From the NCBI GenBank assembly GCA_047967505.1, contig CM106538.1: a stretch of DNA of 64,000 bases, one strand, 5' to 3'. This document shows, in pieces, positions 31,331-43,659 of this stretch. Position numbers and translations under genes: made by a program. Numbering within the stretch: position 1 is the stretch's first letter; the number at the start of each line of letters is the position of its first letter. The notes beneath the pieces were generated by a model, which had not been told where the DNA came from, made no database searches, and saw nothing but the letters and a program-made list of their open reading frames with translations. The stretch is from Dipteris shenzhenensis (taxonomy: Eukaryota > Polypodiophyta > Polypodiopsida > Gleicheniales).

Positions 31331-33333
31331 AGTGCCCATACCAAATTCATTGAGTTAAAGACACTTTGTAATAATCTTGTGTTTACCCTACACCACTACT
31401 ATGCGTAGTTGCACTTTGCGATCAACTTTCCATAGTCACTGATTCTTCACTCGGGGATCAAAGACCCATGGATCTTTCTTCAGTTACAAGTTGAGACTGG
31501 TGGTGTGCGACTATGTCATCCACAATTGTGTCGGCACTTGTAGATGTTTCACCATCCTAAAGGGATACCACTTTTTCCACTCTCATCCCTTTGCACTTTT
31601 CGATCTATCTTTGAGGATTGCCTAGGAAGTGTTTGTGTATTCGAGTGCCTGGGGTAATGCCTTGTAGGATCATAGCAACAAATTTGCACATCCACTTTTG
31701 ATGACCTAACATTGTAACAAAATCTTGTGGTTTCGCAACATTTTGCCCTCATCCATGAGCCTCGTTTTGCGGTTGATGTTGTCCTACCTATCTTCTCCAC
31801 CCACCATGATTGCTATCCATGTAAAAGAGATAAACCATCTCAGATCATTAATATGTTTTCAGCAATTCAAGAAGACAATGTCACTAATGTGTCATTGCAA
31901 AACAATGTAAGTTTTCTAGACCTTGAGACAAAGCAACCATCCAATCGGCTTGTCCCCTCCCGACATAATTGGATGGTTATAGACATGGTAATATGCCTAT
32001 GGAAATAGGCGTGGGATGGCAAGTTGCCTTTTCCCCCGTCTTACTCTCTCCCGAGTAAGCATCTATATGCACTATGATCATTCGCAACCTCATGCTTTGT
32101 AACAAATGTCAGTATTTCACACACACTAGTGCAATAGCCAGCAATAGCTACATGTGCACTTATCATGATTTTTTTTTTGGATCTATGGAGTAAAGGATAC
32201 CTACCTAGGTTAGGCATACCTAATATGAGTTTAGATGTACATAGCATACCTACATAAGTTCAACTAATTATTTTGAAAAGTAAGTATTGCAAACTACACA
32301 TAAATGCATGGTATAGTATGCCACAAGTTTCATCTTACAAGTAACTCAACAAGTGTGGTCCGTAACATTCTCTATCATGTAATTTATGGGTTGATATAAG
32401 ATGACAATTGTGAGCTATAGAACTGGCTAGACTTTCAATGGGTTGTTATCAGTTGGCAAATGCGAGCAACAACCGCCCAAAGCCTAGTATTTCTCTTGTC
32501 CTAATAAGTACTTATATTATATCATTTAATATTTCACATCCAGGTTGGCATATGCAGACCGCCCATTGGAACATGGTTCAAAGATACTTTGTATCCATAT
32601 GTGAGTAGTTTATGAGTCGGCATACATGGACTCCCCAGTGGCACGTAGATACTTGATTTCAAATCCACATATATTTTGTACTCTTTTTCTGTAAGCTATA
32701 TAGCTATAATGACTACTAAACATGTGATTTCTTTACAAGTTTATAAATACTAAAAAGTATATGGTTTGTGGCTACTAAAAACATCTACTTTTTTCACTAA
32801 TTTTTAAAGACTATGTAGCTAATGCCTATAAAAACATATTTCTTTTTAAAATTTTCATGAAAATAACTTCCAATTTCTTACCAAAAAAATAGCTATTCTT
32901 TATGAAAATAATCCTTTCAAATCACAAAAGATAAACTATAAACTAAGAGCTTTGCATTTGTCCATTTTGCATCCGAGTGTGGGTAGATATCCCAGTGTGC
33001 CCACCACTAAATCTTGACACTTTATAAAAGGATACAAAAACTTACAAATTAGTTTGGAAGCTTTCTTTATCCTTTTTTGTTTGTCCTTCTTTGTTTTTTT
33101 ATTCAACCCTATATGCTTCCCCTACCCTTCCTTTCTTTCAAAATGAATGTATGCATTTATTTAGAAGAAAGGATTCCTAGGAATACAATGATGAAGTGGA
33201 TGAAGACTTAACCATTGTGCTCCTAGGAATCCTCACCCTCCCTAAAAACATGCTTGTTTAAATAGAATGCAATCTAAATTTCAAATAAAATCTCTTCAAA
33301 ATTTTACATAAACCCTATTTCATTTTGTGAAGG
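31331..33333. other. AT-rich intergenic sequence
   Basis: Long AT-rich DNA with runs such as TTTTTTTT near 32170 and repeated GTGG/ACTACTAAA-like words. No gene, LTR or domain seen. Confidence 0.4.
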
Positions 33334-33985
33334 ATGTCAAGGAGAGGATCAAGTGGTAAGGGTAAAAATAAATCCTCCTCTGATAGTACTACCTCAAGTA
33401 GTAGTACAAAGAAGGCTCACAAATCACTTATGAAGCTAGTTGCCAATACTAGGGAAAGAATCCTGCGTGAGTGGGAGAAGGAAAGATAGCAAGAGTCGGG
33501 TCCGCCGGCCTTCATAGAGATCTCCCAAGGCACCACCAAAGGTGGACCTAAGAATAGAGAGAGAAATCGTCGATGTAGATGCTCGGGCTCTGGTACAGGT
33601 AGTGCCATTGGGGGGAGTCAAGCTAACTCCCAAACTTCCACCACCCTCCCTTATGACGTTAATAGAGAGTTTGAAATAATAATGGATTCCAAAGGTACCC
33701 GAGTTATCGACCAAATGCACGGGCTTGTATCCTCTTATTTGAAGAGGGTGGTGAAGGATTTCTGCCAAGCAGCCACAGTAGAAAAAGGCTTATATCCTTA
33801 ATACATTAAAGGTAGAGTTCCTTGTGCCATCTGAGGAGTTTGAGTTTGACAACCACTGGATGTTGAATAAAATGGCCCAAGTGCTAAAGTTGCAGAAAGA
33901 TCAAATCCACAGGAAGGCAAAAGCTGGGGAATACAAGACTACTTGGGTCCACCTGAAAGATTGGAAACTTTTTAAAAAGAATTAA
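33334..33985 (+). pseudogene. Unrecognised protein-coding remnant
   Basis: From an ATG at 33334 the frame runs 155 codons with a single TAG (33487-33489). It has a basic, Ser-rich start (MSRRGSSGKGKNKSS), KKAHKSLMKLV and RERILREWEKE before the stop, and VNREFEI...GTRVIDQMHG after it. A frame change near 33785 continues as YILNTLKVEFLVPSEEFEFD and VLKLQKDQIHRKAKAG, ending KLFKKN at 33985. About 215 residues in all. Codon-like composition over two frames suggests a broken gene. The spacing of hydrophobic and basic residues is reminiscent of helper proteins of CACTA-type plant transposons, but no family was recognised. Confidence 0.45.
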
Positions 33986-35440
33986 AGGACCCACAAAAAT
34001 ACGATCAACAAAAGAAGGTAGTAGCAACAAAGAAGAGTAAAGTGGGAAAATCCCATTTGGGCTGTAGTGGTAGGGATGCCTTTAAAATTGTTTTTGTAAG
34101 TACCTCTTCTTTCAGTCTTTTAGTGTGTAATTTTAGGTAGCATGAAAATCACCCAAAACTTCCATACGCAGGGCCTATGTGTCAATACACATTGTTTTGG
34201 GTTTTCTTATTATGGGAATCGTGCAAAGGCCTTAAATGAATGCTGGGATATAAAACTAACGTGCATTCATATAATGCTAGTTTATAAAAATGGGCCATGA
34301 ATATATGGATGAGGAGTATATGTATGCATACAACAACAACACAGAAGGTCTAATGACCCTACACATCGAGAGATGAGAATTTGTACCATTCCTCAATGTA
34401 AGATCTTATTACATTTATTTATTTTTAAATTCTCTCAAAGATATCTATACTAACCATGCAAATCATGTACCAGCTGGTTGAACATTTTGAGTGGCCTTTG
34501 TGCCCCAACTCCCCTTCTATATAACTCTTCCTATGTAATAAGCAGAGAAGTAGCACTTCATGCACTATGGAATTCTTTGTTTAAACTCTCCAATCCTTCT
34601 AAGGAAGTGACATCCATATTTTGATCTCCTTTCTGGTGTACAACATAGAATAATATCAATCACATGGAGAAACTTTATTGAAAAATGAGACCAATAAAAT
34701 GTCTCCTTTGAAAACTTTGAAGAAAATATCTCATAATGTAGAGATATTTTGGTATGAAATTATTCATACTATGTCTAGACTCATAAACAAAATATAAGGA
34801 GAAAAGTACTTGAAGGATTTCTCAATATATTACTATAACCATCGAGAATTACAATATGTTTGGCTCTAGAGTGACTGAGGATACACTCAAACAAACCATC
34901 TCGATCTTGGCTTTCCATTCCCAAGTATGATCGGGACGCAGGTGCACTGCACTCCCATAAGAATGTATCTTTCGATGAATGCTTTGAGATAGCCAACTCC
35001 ATTGAGTGTTGAACTCTTGCGAATATTTGAAAAACATTAAAGATGTGATCATACAATAAGTCTTGAATACAAGCTTTCATAAACTTTGCACGTATTTTTT
35101 ACCAGAGAACCTTGTCTACCCATTGCTTACTCCTTCATCCTCTTGCACCTCCACACATTTTCCTTTTGATGTAGACATTCCTCCAGACATTGTCATTGAG
35201 TCTAACATGGATAGAGAAAGCTAATAATAAACAAATGTAAATAGATACAAGAAAACCCAACCTTTATCAGTAAGTAGGAAAAACAATATGCTTAAGCAAT
35301 TAAAATATAACATGCACCTGAGCATAATGTCAATCTTCTTCTCTTTGGCATTTGGTCATGAGTAGCCAATGAACACTGAGTTTGAGTAGAAATATTGAGT
35401 GTTAAACTTCAATATTAAGATGATACTATTAAAATTATTG
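33986..35440. other. AT-rich unassigned sequence
   Basis: No recognisable gene or transposon domain. Open frames are short and without motifs. Confidence 0.4.
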
Positions 35441-35451
35441 GTATATTCTAG

Positions 35452-35666
35452 TGGGCAGTGGCCAATGTAATGTAATAAGTAGGTTAGGGGCACTTTCCCC
35501 TCATTGAGGTTTCCCCCCCTAACCACAGCTAGATCACTAACTATGGTTAGTGGATAGGATAAGGTTTTGTCACTTAGACAAAACCTCTCTCTTGTACTTC
35601 CTCACTCTCTTATCTATTTAGACGTTTGCACCTTCTTGCTTCCATCCTGCTTGCCCATTTCCTTCA
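35452..35666 (+). repeat. Probable orphan LTR end of an unidentified element
   Basis: The right boundary is inferred from the primer-binding site at 35669, with CCTTCA as the LTR end. The left boundary (TGGGCAG) is a guess. No partner LTR was found in the window. Confidence 0.35.
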
Positions 35667-35668
35667 TT

Positions 35669-35680
35669 TGGTATCAGAGC
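35669..35680 (+). other. Primer-binding site TGGTATCAGAGC of an orphan element
   Basis: TGGTATCAGAGC followed by AGGTGG, the standard plant Copia initiator-Met site, two bases after the likely LTR end. Confidence 0.7.
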
Positions 35681-35699
35681 AGGTGGCTTTCGGATTTGC

Positions 35700-36458
35700 T
35701 CCTTACCTCCAAGCTCTTCCTGCCCATGCTCACATTGCTGTAGCATTCCATATAGCTTGAAGCACTTTGTTTGTCATCCATAGAGTCCTGTACGACTGTA
35801 TGAAACTGCAGTCATCCTATTCATGCAACGCCTTCTGTACCACTGTCACAAGTCTGCTATACAATCTCGCAGGTGTGACTGTTGCCGTACAGTGTCCATA
35901 CTCGCACATGAAAGTGCTGTACAAAGTACAACGTCGTACCACTATACTCTACCACAGTGCTCGTACTATGTCATACTCTGTCTGTACAACTCCAGTAATC
36001 TGTCTGTACAAATCCAATAATCTATCCATGCAATGCCTGTACGGCTCTGTGCAACTGTCTGTCAATCATCCATACAACTGTTCTGTTGGTGTAGCACCAA
36101 TCCATACATCCGTATGGTTGCCGTACTATGTTAGTTCCATACTGACAGTTCACTTTGCAGGATTACTTTATAGGTTTTCCTATGTAGGTACATTTTGTAG
36201 ACAACCATTGTTTGGCTTAGTTTTTGGGAGCACATTTAGGGCATCTTGTTTTTTGCAGGCATTACAGTCAGGTTGCAGAACCTACTCTAGAAATTTGGGC
36301 CTTTTTGGTTCTACTTACAATCTTGCAGACAAAGTTTGGGGCTTTTGCATGTAATTGCAAAATTTGGGATTTTGGTTGATTTGCCCCCTTTTCCAGGTGC
36401 ATTTCAGCCCTACACAATTAATTGGTCCTGGAACTTACTTGGAGTTTGGTCCCTACCA
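35700..36458. repeat. Leader-like sequence with degenerate TGTACAACT words
   Basis: Between the orphan primer-binding site and Copia-1. It has many short variants of CTGTACGACT, CTGTACAACTCC and CCATACAACTG, and no coding domain. It may be the untranslated leader of the orphan element. Confidence 0.4.
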
Positions 36459-36463
36459 TGTAG

Positions 36464-36636
36464 TGAGAGTGCTCTCAATGGAAGCAAGAATGGAAGAAGG
36501 AGAGAGAGAGACAGAGAGCCACACAAGTTTTGGTGGGTGCAGAACCACCACCCTAATCTTCTTTTTCATTCATTTATATATGTGTTTGAGTATTGTACAT
36601 AACTGGGGTTAAGGCACAGTGACCTTTAACCCCACA
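36464..36636 (-). repeat. Copia-1 3' LTR
   Basis: 173 bp. On the minus strand it starts TGTGGGGTTAAAGG and ends GAGAGCACTCTCA, after the polypurine tract AAGTGGGAGGT. It differs from the 5' LTR at five positions and a 3-bp indel. Confidence 0.92.
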
Positions 36637-36689
36637 ACCTCCCACTTAAAGGACAATGTGCCTTTAAGGGAGAACAACTAGTGAGCATA

Positions 36690-39600
36690 CTATCCAATGC
36701 CCATCAATACACGACAATACTCAAACCGCTGACTAGGTAGACTCTTCGTCAGCATATCTGCAGGGTTATCATCTGTATGAACCTTGACAAGCTCTATGCG
36801 CTTGTCCTCAAGTACCTCCCTGATGAAATGGTACCTGACCTCAATGTGTTTGGTCTTTGCATGAAAGACCAGATTCTGTGCTAGCTGAATAGCACTCATG
36901 GAATCACTATGCAATGTCGGTACACCTGTATGAATCCGCAAATCCTCAGGGGGGTCACTATGTATAAACCCTCTATACCACGTGCGTTCAAGGCCTATTT
37001 CTAAAATCCCTTATCTGTAAATTTTTCATTTAATAAAATGTACCCCTTTTCTATACAAATCTGTAAATTTTTTCCAAAACTATTTTAAATAGTCCCTTAT
37101 GTATATTTATTTCTGTAAATTTTAGAAGTAAAAAATATCCTTCTGTTGAACTCACGTGATAGGATTACATATGATGAGTGACCCCCCCGAGCGCAAATCT
37201 CCCACTAGCCGATCAAGCCATATAGCCTCGTTGCAACCCTTTGTGGCTGCAACATACTCAGCCTCTGTGGTAGACAAAGCAATGCACTTCTGTGCACGAG
37301 ACATCCATGACACTGCACCACCTGCAAAGGTGAACACATAACCAGAAGTGGATCTCCTACTATCCACATGCCCTGCATAGTCTGAATCTGTGTACCCAAG
37401 TACATGCATGTCTCCTTTACCAAAGCAAATGCACATCTCCTTGGTACCCTTCATGTACCTCATGATGCACTTAACTGCCTCCCAATGCCTCTTTCCTGGA
37501 TTAGCCATATACCGGCTAACAACTCCCACTGCAAATGCAATGTCTGGTCTAGTAGCTATCATAGCATACATAAGACTCCCAACTGCTGATGCATAAGGAA
37601 CCTTGGCCATCATGGCCCTCTCCTCATCTGATTTGGGACTATCTGTATGACTCAGTTTCACATATGGAGGCAATGGAGTACTCACTACCTTCCCCCCCTC
37701 CATATTGAAACGCTATAATACTTTTGTAACATACTCTTTTTGTGAAAGCCAAAGGAGTTTCCTACTCTGATCACGCGTGATGTGCATACCAAGAATATGA
37801 CCTGCAAGTCCCAAATCCTTCATATCAAAGGCCTCATGCAACTTGGCCTTTAAAGCATCTAGCTCATAAGTATTCTTGCTAGCCAATAGCATATCATCCA
37901 CATATAGTGCTAAGATTATCAGGCTATTATCCTTAGCTCTTTTAGTGTAGAGGCAGTGATCAATTTCACTCCTTCTAAAACCTTGGGACCGAATGAAAGC
38001 ATCAAACTTCTGATACCATTCTCTAGGTGCTTGCTTAAGACCATAGAGACTCTTCTTCAGTTTGCAAATTAAATGCTCTTTGCCCTTTTCTTCAAATCCT
38101 TCCGGCTGCACCATGTAAATTTCCTCATGCAAATCCCCATGCAAGAAAGCTGTTTTGACATCCATTTGCATAAGCTCCATATCCTCTGATGCCACTAGTC
38201 CAAGCATGCATCTAAGTGTGGTCATCTTCACAACCGGAGAGAATATCTCATCAAAGTCCACACCCTTCTCTTGCTTGAACCCTTTAGCAACCAAACGGGC
38301 CTTGTACCAAGGCACATCATCACCTGTGACCTTCATTTTGTAGACCCATTTACATGGCAATGCTTTCTTTCCATGTGGCAAAGAAACCAAGTCCCAAGTC
38401 TTATTCTTCATAAGTGAACTCATCTCTGATTGCATAGCATACTCCCACTTGCATTGATCCTCACGCATCATAGCCTCTTTGTAGCAAGAAGGCTCCCCGC
38501 AATCAGTAAGCATCACATAGTCTACCCCTGGAACAAACCTATCAAGCGGTCTAGACACTCTAGATGATCTTCTCAATGGCATTTCAGCTTGCTTTCCCAC
38601 CTGCATATCAGCCACATTTGGCTCATCATTTCCACCAATAGATGATCCATCATCTACCCTTGATTGTATATTTGTGGGAGTACTTGGTGGTACCATTTCT
38701 TGCACATTTGGTGCATGGACAGCTTGCTGTCTATCAACATATGCAGGTGGATTCACATCCTGGAAAGTGATTCTCCTCATTTCCACATCCCTCATGGGTG
38801 CCTTATGCATCTTCTTCTCATTGAAGACCACATCATGGCTGCGTATGATATTCTTTGTTTCTAGATCCCAGAGACGATAGCCCATCTCTCCACTTTCACC
38901 ATAACCCAGAAAGATGCATTTCCTAGACTTAGGATCTAGCTTCTTTCGAAGCTCTTTTGGCACATGTGCATATGCCTCACACCCAAATATGTGCAAATGA
39001 GAGTAAGAGGGCTTCTTGCCACTCCATGCGTCTTCAGGAATACCACCATCCAAACTCTTACTAGGTGATCTATTGATCACATGCACTACAGTCTTCATTG
39101 CCTCAGCCCAAAAACCACCAGAAAGGCTTGCATTGGAAAGCATGCATTGCAACCTTTCTTGAATGGTACGATTCATCTTTTCTGCAACTGGATTTTGCTC
39201 TGGAGTACGAGGGGATGTAAGCTCCCTCTTAATCCCACGAGTATCACAGAAATGCTGAAAGTCATGAGAGAGACACTCTCCACCATTGTCAGTCCGTAGG
39301 CATTTAAGCGTTCTACCTGAGTGATTCTCCAGCCATTTCTGAAATACCTGGAACACATCACTCTTCCGAGCTATAGCATAAGCCCACACTTTCCTAGTTG
39401 CATCATCAATGAATGTCACATAGTATTCAGCCCCGCCTAATGACCGTGTAGGCATGGGACCACATACGTCTGAATGCACCAAATCAAGCATTTCAAACTC
39501 TTTCTTTCCCCTTCTTTTATGGGCTGATTTAGTCTGCTTCCCATAGAGACAGTGCTCACAAAATTCGAAATCAGAGAAACTCAAATGCGGTACATAACCC

Positions 39601-41000
39601 AAACGGCATAAGAGTTTCATTCCATTCTGGCTCATGTGCCCCAACCTGCAATGCCACAAAGAAGTGCTTGGCTGCTCGGTTATTGCAACAACATGATCAA
39701 ATACCCCTGATACATGTAAGGGATACAAAGTCCCACACTTGGCACCCCTGGCCAAAAGCATAGAGCCCTTCTGAATTTTCCAACTCTGAAAGCCAAAAGT
39801 GGTGTGAAAACGAGCATCATCTAGCTGACCCACTGAAAGAAGACTCTTGGTCAGCTTAGGCACATGTCTCACATGTTTCAAAACAAATGCAGACCCATTT
39901 GCAAAAGAAAACTTTATGTCACCTGCTCCCACTATGTCACATGCATAGTCATTTCCAAGATGCACACAACCTGTCTTTCCACTGTCATAAGTGGAGAACC
40001 ATTCCCTATGGGGAGTAACATGGAATGAAGCACCAGAATCCAAAATCCAATCCTGGGAATATGCATCATCTAAAGTGGTAAGCAACTCTGCAGATAAACT
40101 AGACATGAAGAGAACATCATTGTCACTATCACGTGTGACTGCATTGATCTCCTCGATCTTCACTTTTCCTTTGTCCTCCCTTGGACTCTCTTCCTTTTGA
40201 TTTGCACCCCAATTTGCATTCTTTTTCTTATCCTTTTGCTCTCTTTTCAGCTTGTAGCAATCCTTTTTCATATTGCCCTTCTTGCCACAGTGGTAACACT
40301 CAATGTTCCGTGCCCTGGATTTGCTATGAGACTTCCCTCTTTCTTGGGACTTCCCCCTAAACTGTGATCTGCCCCTTTGCACATTTAAGGCTGCATCCTG
40401 CTTGTTGCCATCCATAGACTTCCGTCTAATCTCCTCAACCAACAAGCTACCCATAACATCATCAAATTTCAGTACTCCACCAAGTGCAGAGTTACTGACA
40501 GCTATACGGAAGGTATCCCATGAGGATGGCAATGAACATAAGAGAAATATTGCCTTAGTCTCCGCATCAAAATTCATTTTCTGAGCCTGAAGCTGGCTAA
40601 AAATAATATTGAATTCATTCAAGTGAGAAGCAATGGAGACCCCTTCCTTCATCTGCAGCTCAAACAACCTCTTCATGAGGTAAACTTTATTAGAGGCAGT
40701 TTCCTTCTCATAAGTGGCACACAGTTTCTTCCACAAATCTTCCGTAGTCTGCTCATTTACTACTGTGAAATAAACTGACTCTGCAAGATGAAGTCTAATA
40801 GTAGACTTTGCTAATGCATCCAACTCATTCCAATCATCCTCAGACATATTTGCAGGCTTAGCTTCAATCCCTGCCAAGGGTTTAATCTGCTTCTTTTGAA
40901 TAAGCACATCCCTTATCTATTCTTTCCACAAAGAAAAGTTTGTCCCATCAAACTTTTTAATGCTGAAAAACTCCTTTTCAGACATGGAAGAGGATGCCAT
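36690..41000 (-). pseudogene. Copia-1 gag-pol polyprotein, nearly intact
   Basis: Gag starts MASSSMSEKEFF at 41000, with a TAG at 40919-40917. A 1064-codon open frame follows, carrying gag, the knuckle CYHCGKKGNMKKDC (near 40290) and protease LDSGASFHV (near 40040). Integrase has HCRLGHMS, CEHCLYGKQ and TDNGGE, with the Glu in PEQNPVAE (39660-39190). RT has MDVKTAFLHGD and the catalytic YVDDMLL (near 37895). A second TAG near 37714 precedes FNMEGGK. RNase H has DSDYAGHVDSRRS and STTEAEYVA before the nested element, and AKTKHIE and PADMLTKSL after it. Both stops replace Gln codons. Apart from them and the insertion the polyprotein is well preserved. Confidence 0.93.
36945..37191. mobile_element. 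Small TIR element 2 (MITE-like) in Copia-1 RNase H
   Basis: 247 bp with inverted ends matching at 14 of 15 positions (CTCAGGGGGGTCACT and CTCGGGGGGGTCACT) and extended similarity inward (CACGTG(C/A)GTTCAA). Flanked by a perfect 8-bp duplication CGCAAATC (36937-36944 and 37192-37199). An 8-bp target site fits hAT-type transposition. The interior is AT-rich and non-coding. Confidence 0.88.
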
Positions 41001-42425
41001 GATGCAAATAAATCAAAATCCCAAATGCTAGTGCCTACAAGAGAGAATCACACCAAATACTAGGTGCACCCAAATGTGTATGCCACAATAGAGTGAAATA
41101 TCACCAAAACTCAAAGCTCAAAGCATCAAAAGATGCATCTGACTCATGTGCATATACTATGCATCCATATGAGCAAATCTGGCCCAAAAGGAAATGCCAA
41201 TAAGTGCCACAAATGACTCAAGCATAAACACCGTCCACTGGCATATGCATCAATAATATCTCATCCAAGAGAGCATAGCACTATCAATGCATCACCAGCA
41301 ATGTGTCAAAGCTGTCCCTCAGCATAAAATAGCATCCATGTGCAAAGCGTCCATAAAAAATAGCATCCCACAAGGCAATTTGGGCCTATCAGCGCATCCA
41401 ACAAGGACCGCAATGCATCCAAATGGCCTATAAATCATCCATTGCAACCCAATGCATACCACGAATGAGCGCACACTGCTCAAACTGCAACCAGAGTGAT
41501 CTACATAAGGTATGCTCAAGAAATCATAGTCCCACGGTAATGAGCGCTACTGAAAATAGAACCTGAGATGCTTCAAAACATGGGCGCCATTGCATAATCG
41601 GAATCAGCAAGAAAATTTGCAAATATCTCTCTTCTGCCAGAACTCCAAAATCCCAACCGATGAGTGAGAAATGGGAGTCAACACTTATCCACTGCCATGT
41701 GGCATAAATCTAAGGTTTCAAAACCTTAGAATGAAAAATGCATAACAGACAGACGAAATCGAATACACAGAGATCTATAACTCTGAAAATCCTTCACCGA
41801 ATCACGCAAGAACTGATAGGTAGGGGTTTTTGGGCGTCTGGAACGCAATGGGACAGATGGTTTTCGAAACCGTGGTCTTAATCACTGGGTCCAACACACG
41901 GACTGAAAAACGTTTTTGGAAACAGAGCTATCTGTAAACTCCACCAGAGTGCGAATGATGAGCAACATAGAAGTTTTAGACCTCTTGAGTCCACCGGAAC
42001 TGACAGATCTGCAAATGGTTGCTCCAAACTTGAGTTCCAACACCCGGGCAAAAAACGCAGGAACTGACACAATGAGTCAGAAATCCACTGAAATGATCCC
42101 AGATTCAAGAATGAAGGTGTTTCCAAGCTCCTGAAGTGAAATGGACACCAAAAGCAAGCAATAGTTGCCTCTACAAGTCAATACGGAGTCTCTGTCATCG
42201 AACGAAACAGGGAAAAGCTCAAAAAACGACTTTTTCTTTGAAAGCTCTTAACAGGCTCTCAAAACCACTTCGCAAAGCCAAAGTGACTTTTCCAAAGGTT
42301 CCTCCAAGGTCTCTGCATACTCGGATGCAAGTAAAGTCACCCACAAAGCTTCCCACAGAGCTTCTCCTTCCTCCCACAGAGCTGCTGAGCTTCCAAGCAT
42401 TCATGCACGCTCAGCTAGATCACCC
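41001..42425 (-). other. Copia-1 untranslated leader
   Basis: Between the primer-binding site and the gag start. No open frame with Copia motifs lies here; the frames present on either strand have no recognised domain. It is presumed to hold packaging sequence. Confidence 0.6.
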
Positions 42426-42439
42426 GGGCTCTGATACCA
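42426..42439 (-). other. Copia-1 primer-binding site
   Basis: TGGTATCAGAGCCC on the minus strand, two bases after the LTR end; complement of initiator-Met tRNA. Confidence 0.9.
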
Positions 42440-42441
42440 GT

Positions 42442-42611
42442 TGAGAGTGCTCTCAACGGAAGCAAGAACGGAAGAAGGAGAGAGAGAGATAGAGAGCCAC
42501 ACAAGTTTTGGTGGGTGCAAAACCACCCTAATCTTCTTTTTCATTCATTTATATATGTGTTTGAGTATTGTACATAACTGGGGTTAAGGCACAGTGACCT
42601 TTAACCCCACG
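42442..42611 (-). repeat. Copia-1 5' LTR
   Basis: 170 bp, ending on the minus strand in GAGAGCACTCTCA like its partner. The terminal 6-bp arms TGAGAG and CTCTCA form a perfect inverted repeat with a 2-base centre. Confidence 0.92.
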
Positions 42612-42616
42612 TGTAG

Positions 42617-43060
42617 AGAGCTTATGTGAACACTCCCTCCATGGATTGGCAATAGGGGCTTATTATTGGAAAGAAATATCCTCTAAAAGTCTATGGAATT
42701 GTTCATAAGATGCAAACCCACATTATGGATAAGGAATCTCCAAATTTGACCTTCTAGCATTCCATGTCAAAGTCATAGGACTGTATCAAAGCCAACGGAC
42801 TCTTTTCTTTCATGCACTCTTGATGTAGTGAGTTCATGAAGAGTAAGTGAATATTTCTCTTACACAATCTATCTAATCCTTGGGCACCTTGACAAAGTAA
42901 ATCTATCAAGGTAGTGTATTTTGAACTCCAAAAAAAAAACATTTCACTATCATGGGACATATCTAGCATGCCTAGCAATACCTTATCCCTCAAAAAAATG
43001 CATATGGCATACATACAAAATAATTTGTATGATTTATAGCCTAGATATACTTGTAACCTA
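42617..43060. other. Unassigned sequence
   Basis: No recognisable gene. The 85-codon frame on the minus strand (43014-42754) has no family motif. Confidence 0.35.
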
Positions 43061-43620
43061 GAAAAAAAGCCGGAGATATTGAGTTTGGAAGATATTCATA
43101 GCCCAGAAGCAAAGCCTAATATATTTTGCATCAATGCTGATGGCATAGCAGCAAAGATTGAGATATTTAGCCTTGAGATATTCATATCCTAGAAGAGGAA
43201 AAGCTTGAGATTTTCATATAGTTGTGTAATTGTGGAGAATAATTTATATCTTGGATATATTAATAGCCTAGAAGCACAGCTTGAGATATTCAACCTAGAA
43301 GAGAGTAAGGTAGGGAAGAGGGTGTAGTAGGGGAGAGAGGTATAGCAAGCTTGCTAGAAAGCAACCTCTAGAGAGTAACCAAAGTGAGATTCATCTTGGA
43401 AGAGAGGCTTAGCGAGGAAGAGAGGGGTAATAGAGAGAGAGGTAGCCTAGGTAACAAGATAATAACAGGATAGAGAGGTGTAGCAAGGAGAGATGAAAAC
43501 CTTGAAAAGGGCAAGGTAGCCTAGAAGCCAACCAAGGCATCCTCGAAGAGAGGTGTAGCAAGGAAGTTAAATAGAGAAGATCAAACTCCAAGTGAAGGAC
43601 TAGGGCCACCTTTCAAATGT
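43061..43620. repeat. Degenerate repeats of GATATTCATAGCCTAGAAGCA and GAGAGGTGTAGCAAGG types
   Basis: From about 43061 to 43310 variants of GAGATATTCATAGCC(T/C)AGAAG recur. From about 43310 to 43580 variants of GAGAGGTGTAGCAAGGA and AACCTAGAAG recur. Units are irregular in length. Confidence 0.7.
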
Positions 43621-43659
43621 ACAATTTTCATTGCTAGTGACATTCACAGTGGGAGTGTG

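Larger units (their letters stand above)
36464..42611 (-). mobile_element. Complete Copia-1 element with nested TIR element
   Basis: 6.1-kb Ty1/Copia element, LTRs of 173 and 170 bp, exact TGTAG target duplication (36459-36463 and 42612-42616). The primer-binding site TGGTATCAGAGCCC (42439-42426) follows the 5' LTR on the minus strand. The untranslated leader is long, about 1.4 kb to the gag ATG at 41000. The outer end of the 5' LTR reads CG instead of TG, a likely point mutation. A 247-bp inverted-repeat element interrupts the RNase H region. Confidence 0.94.
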
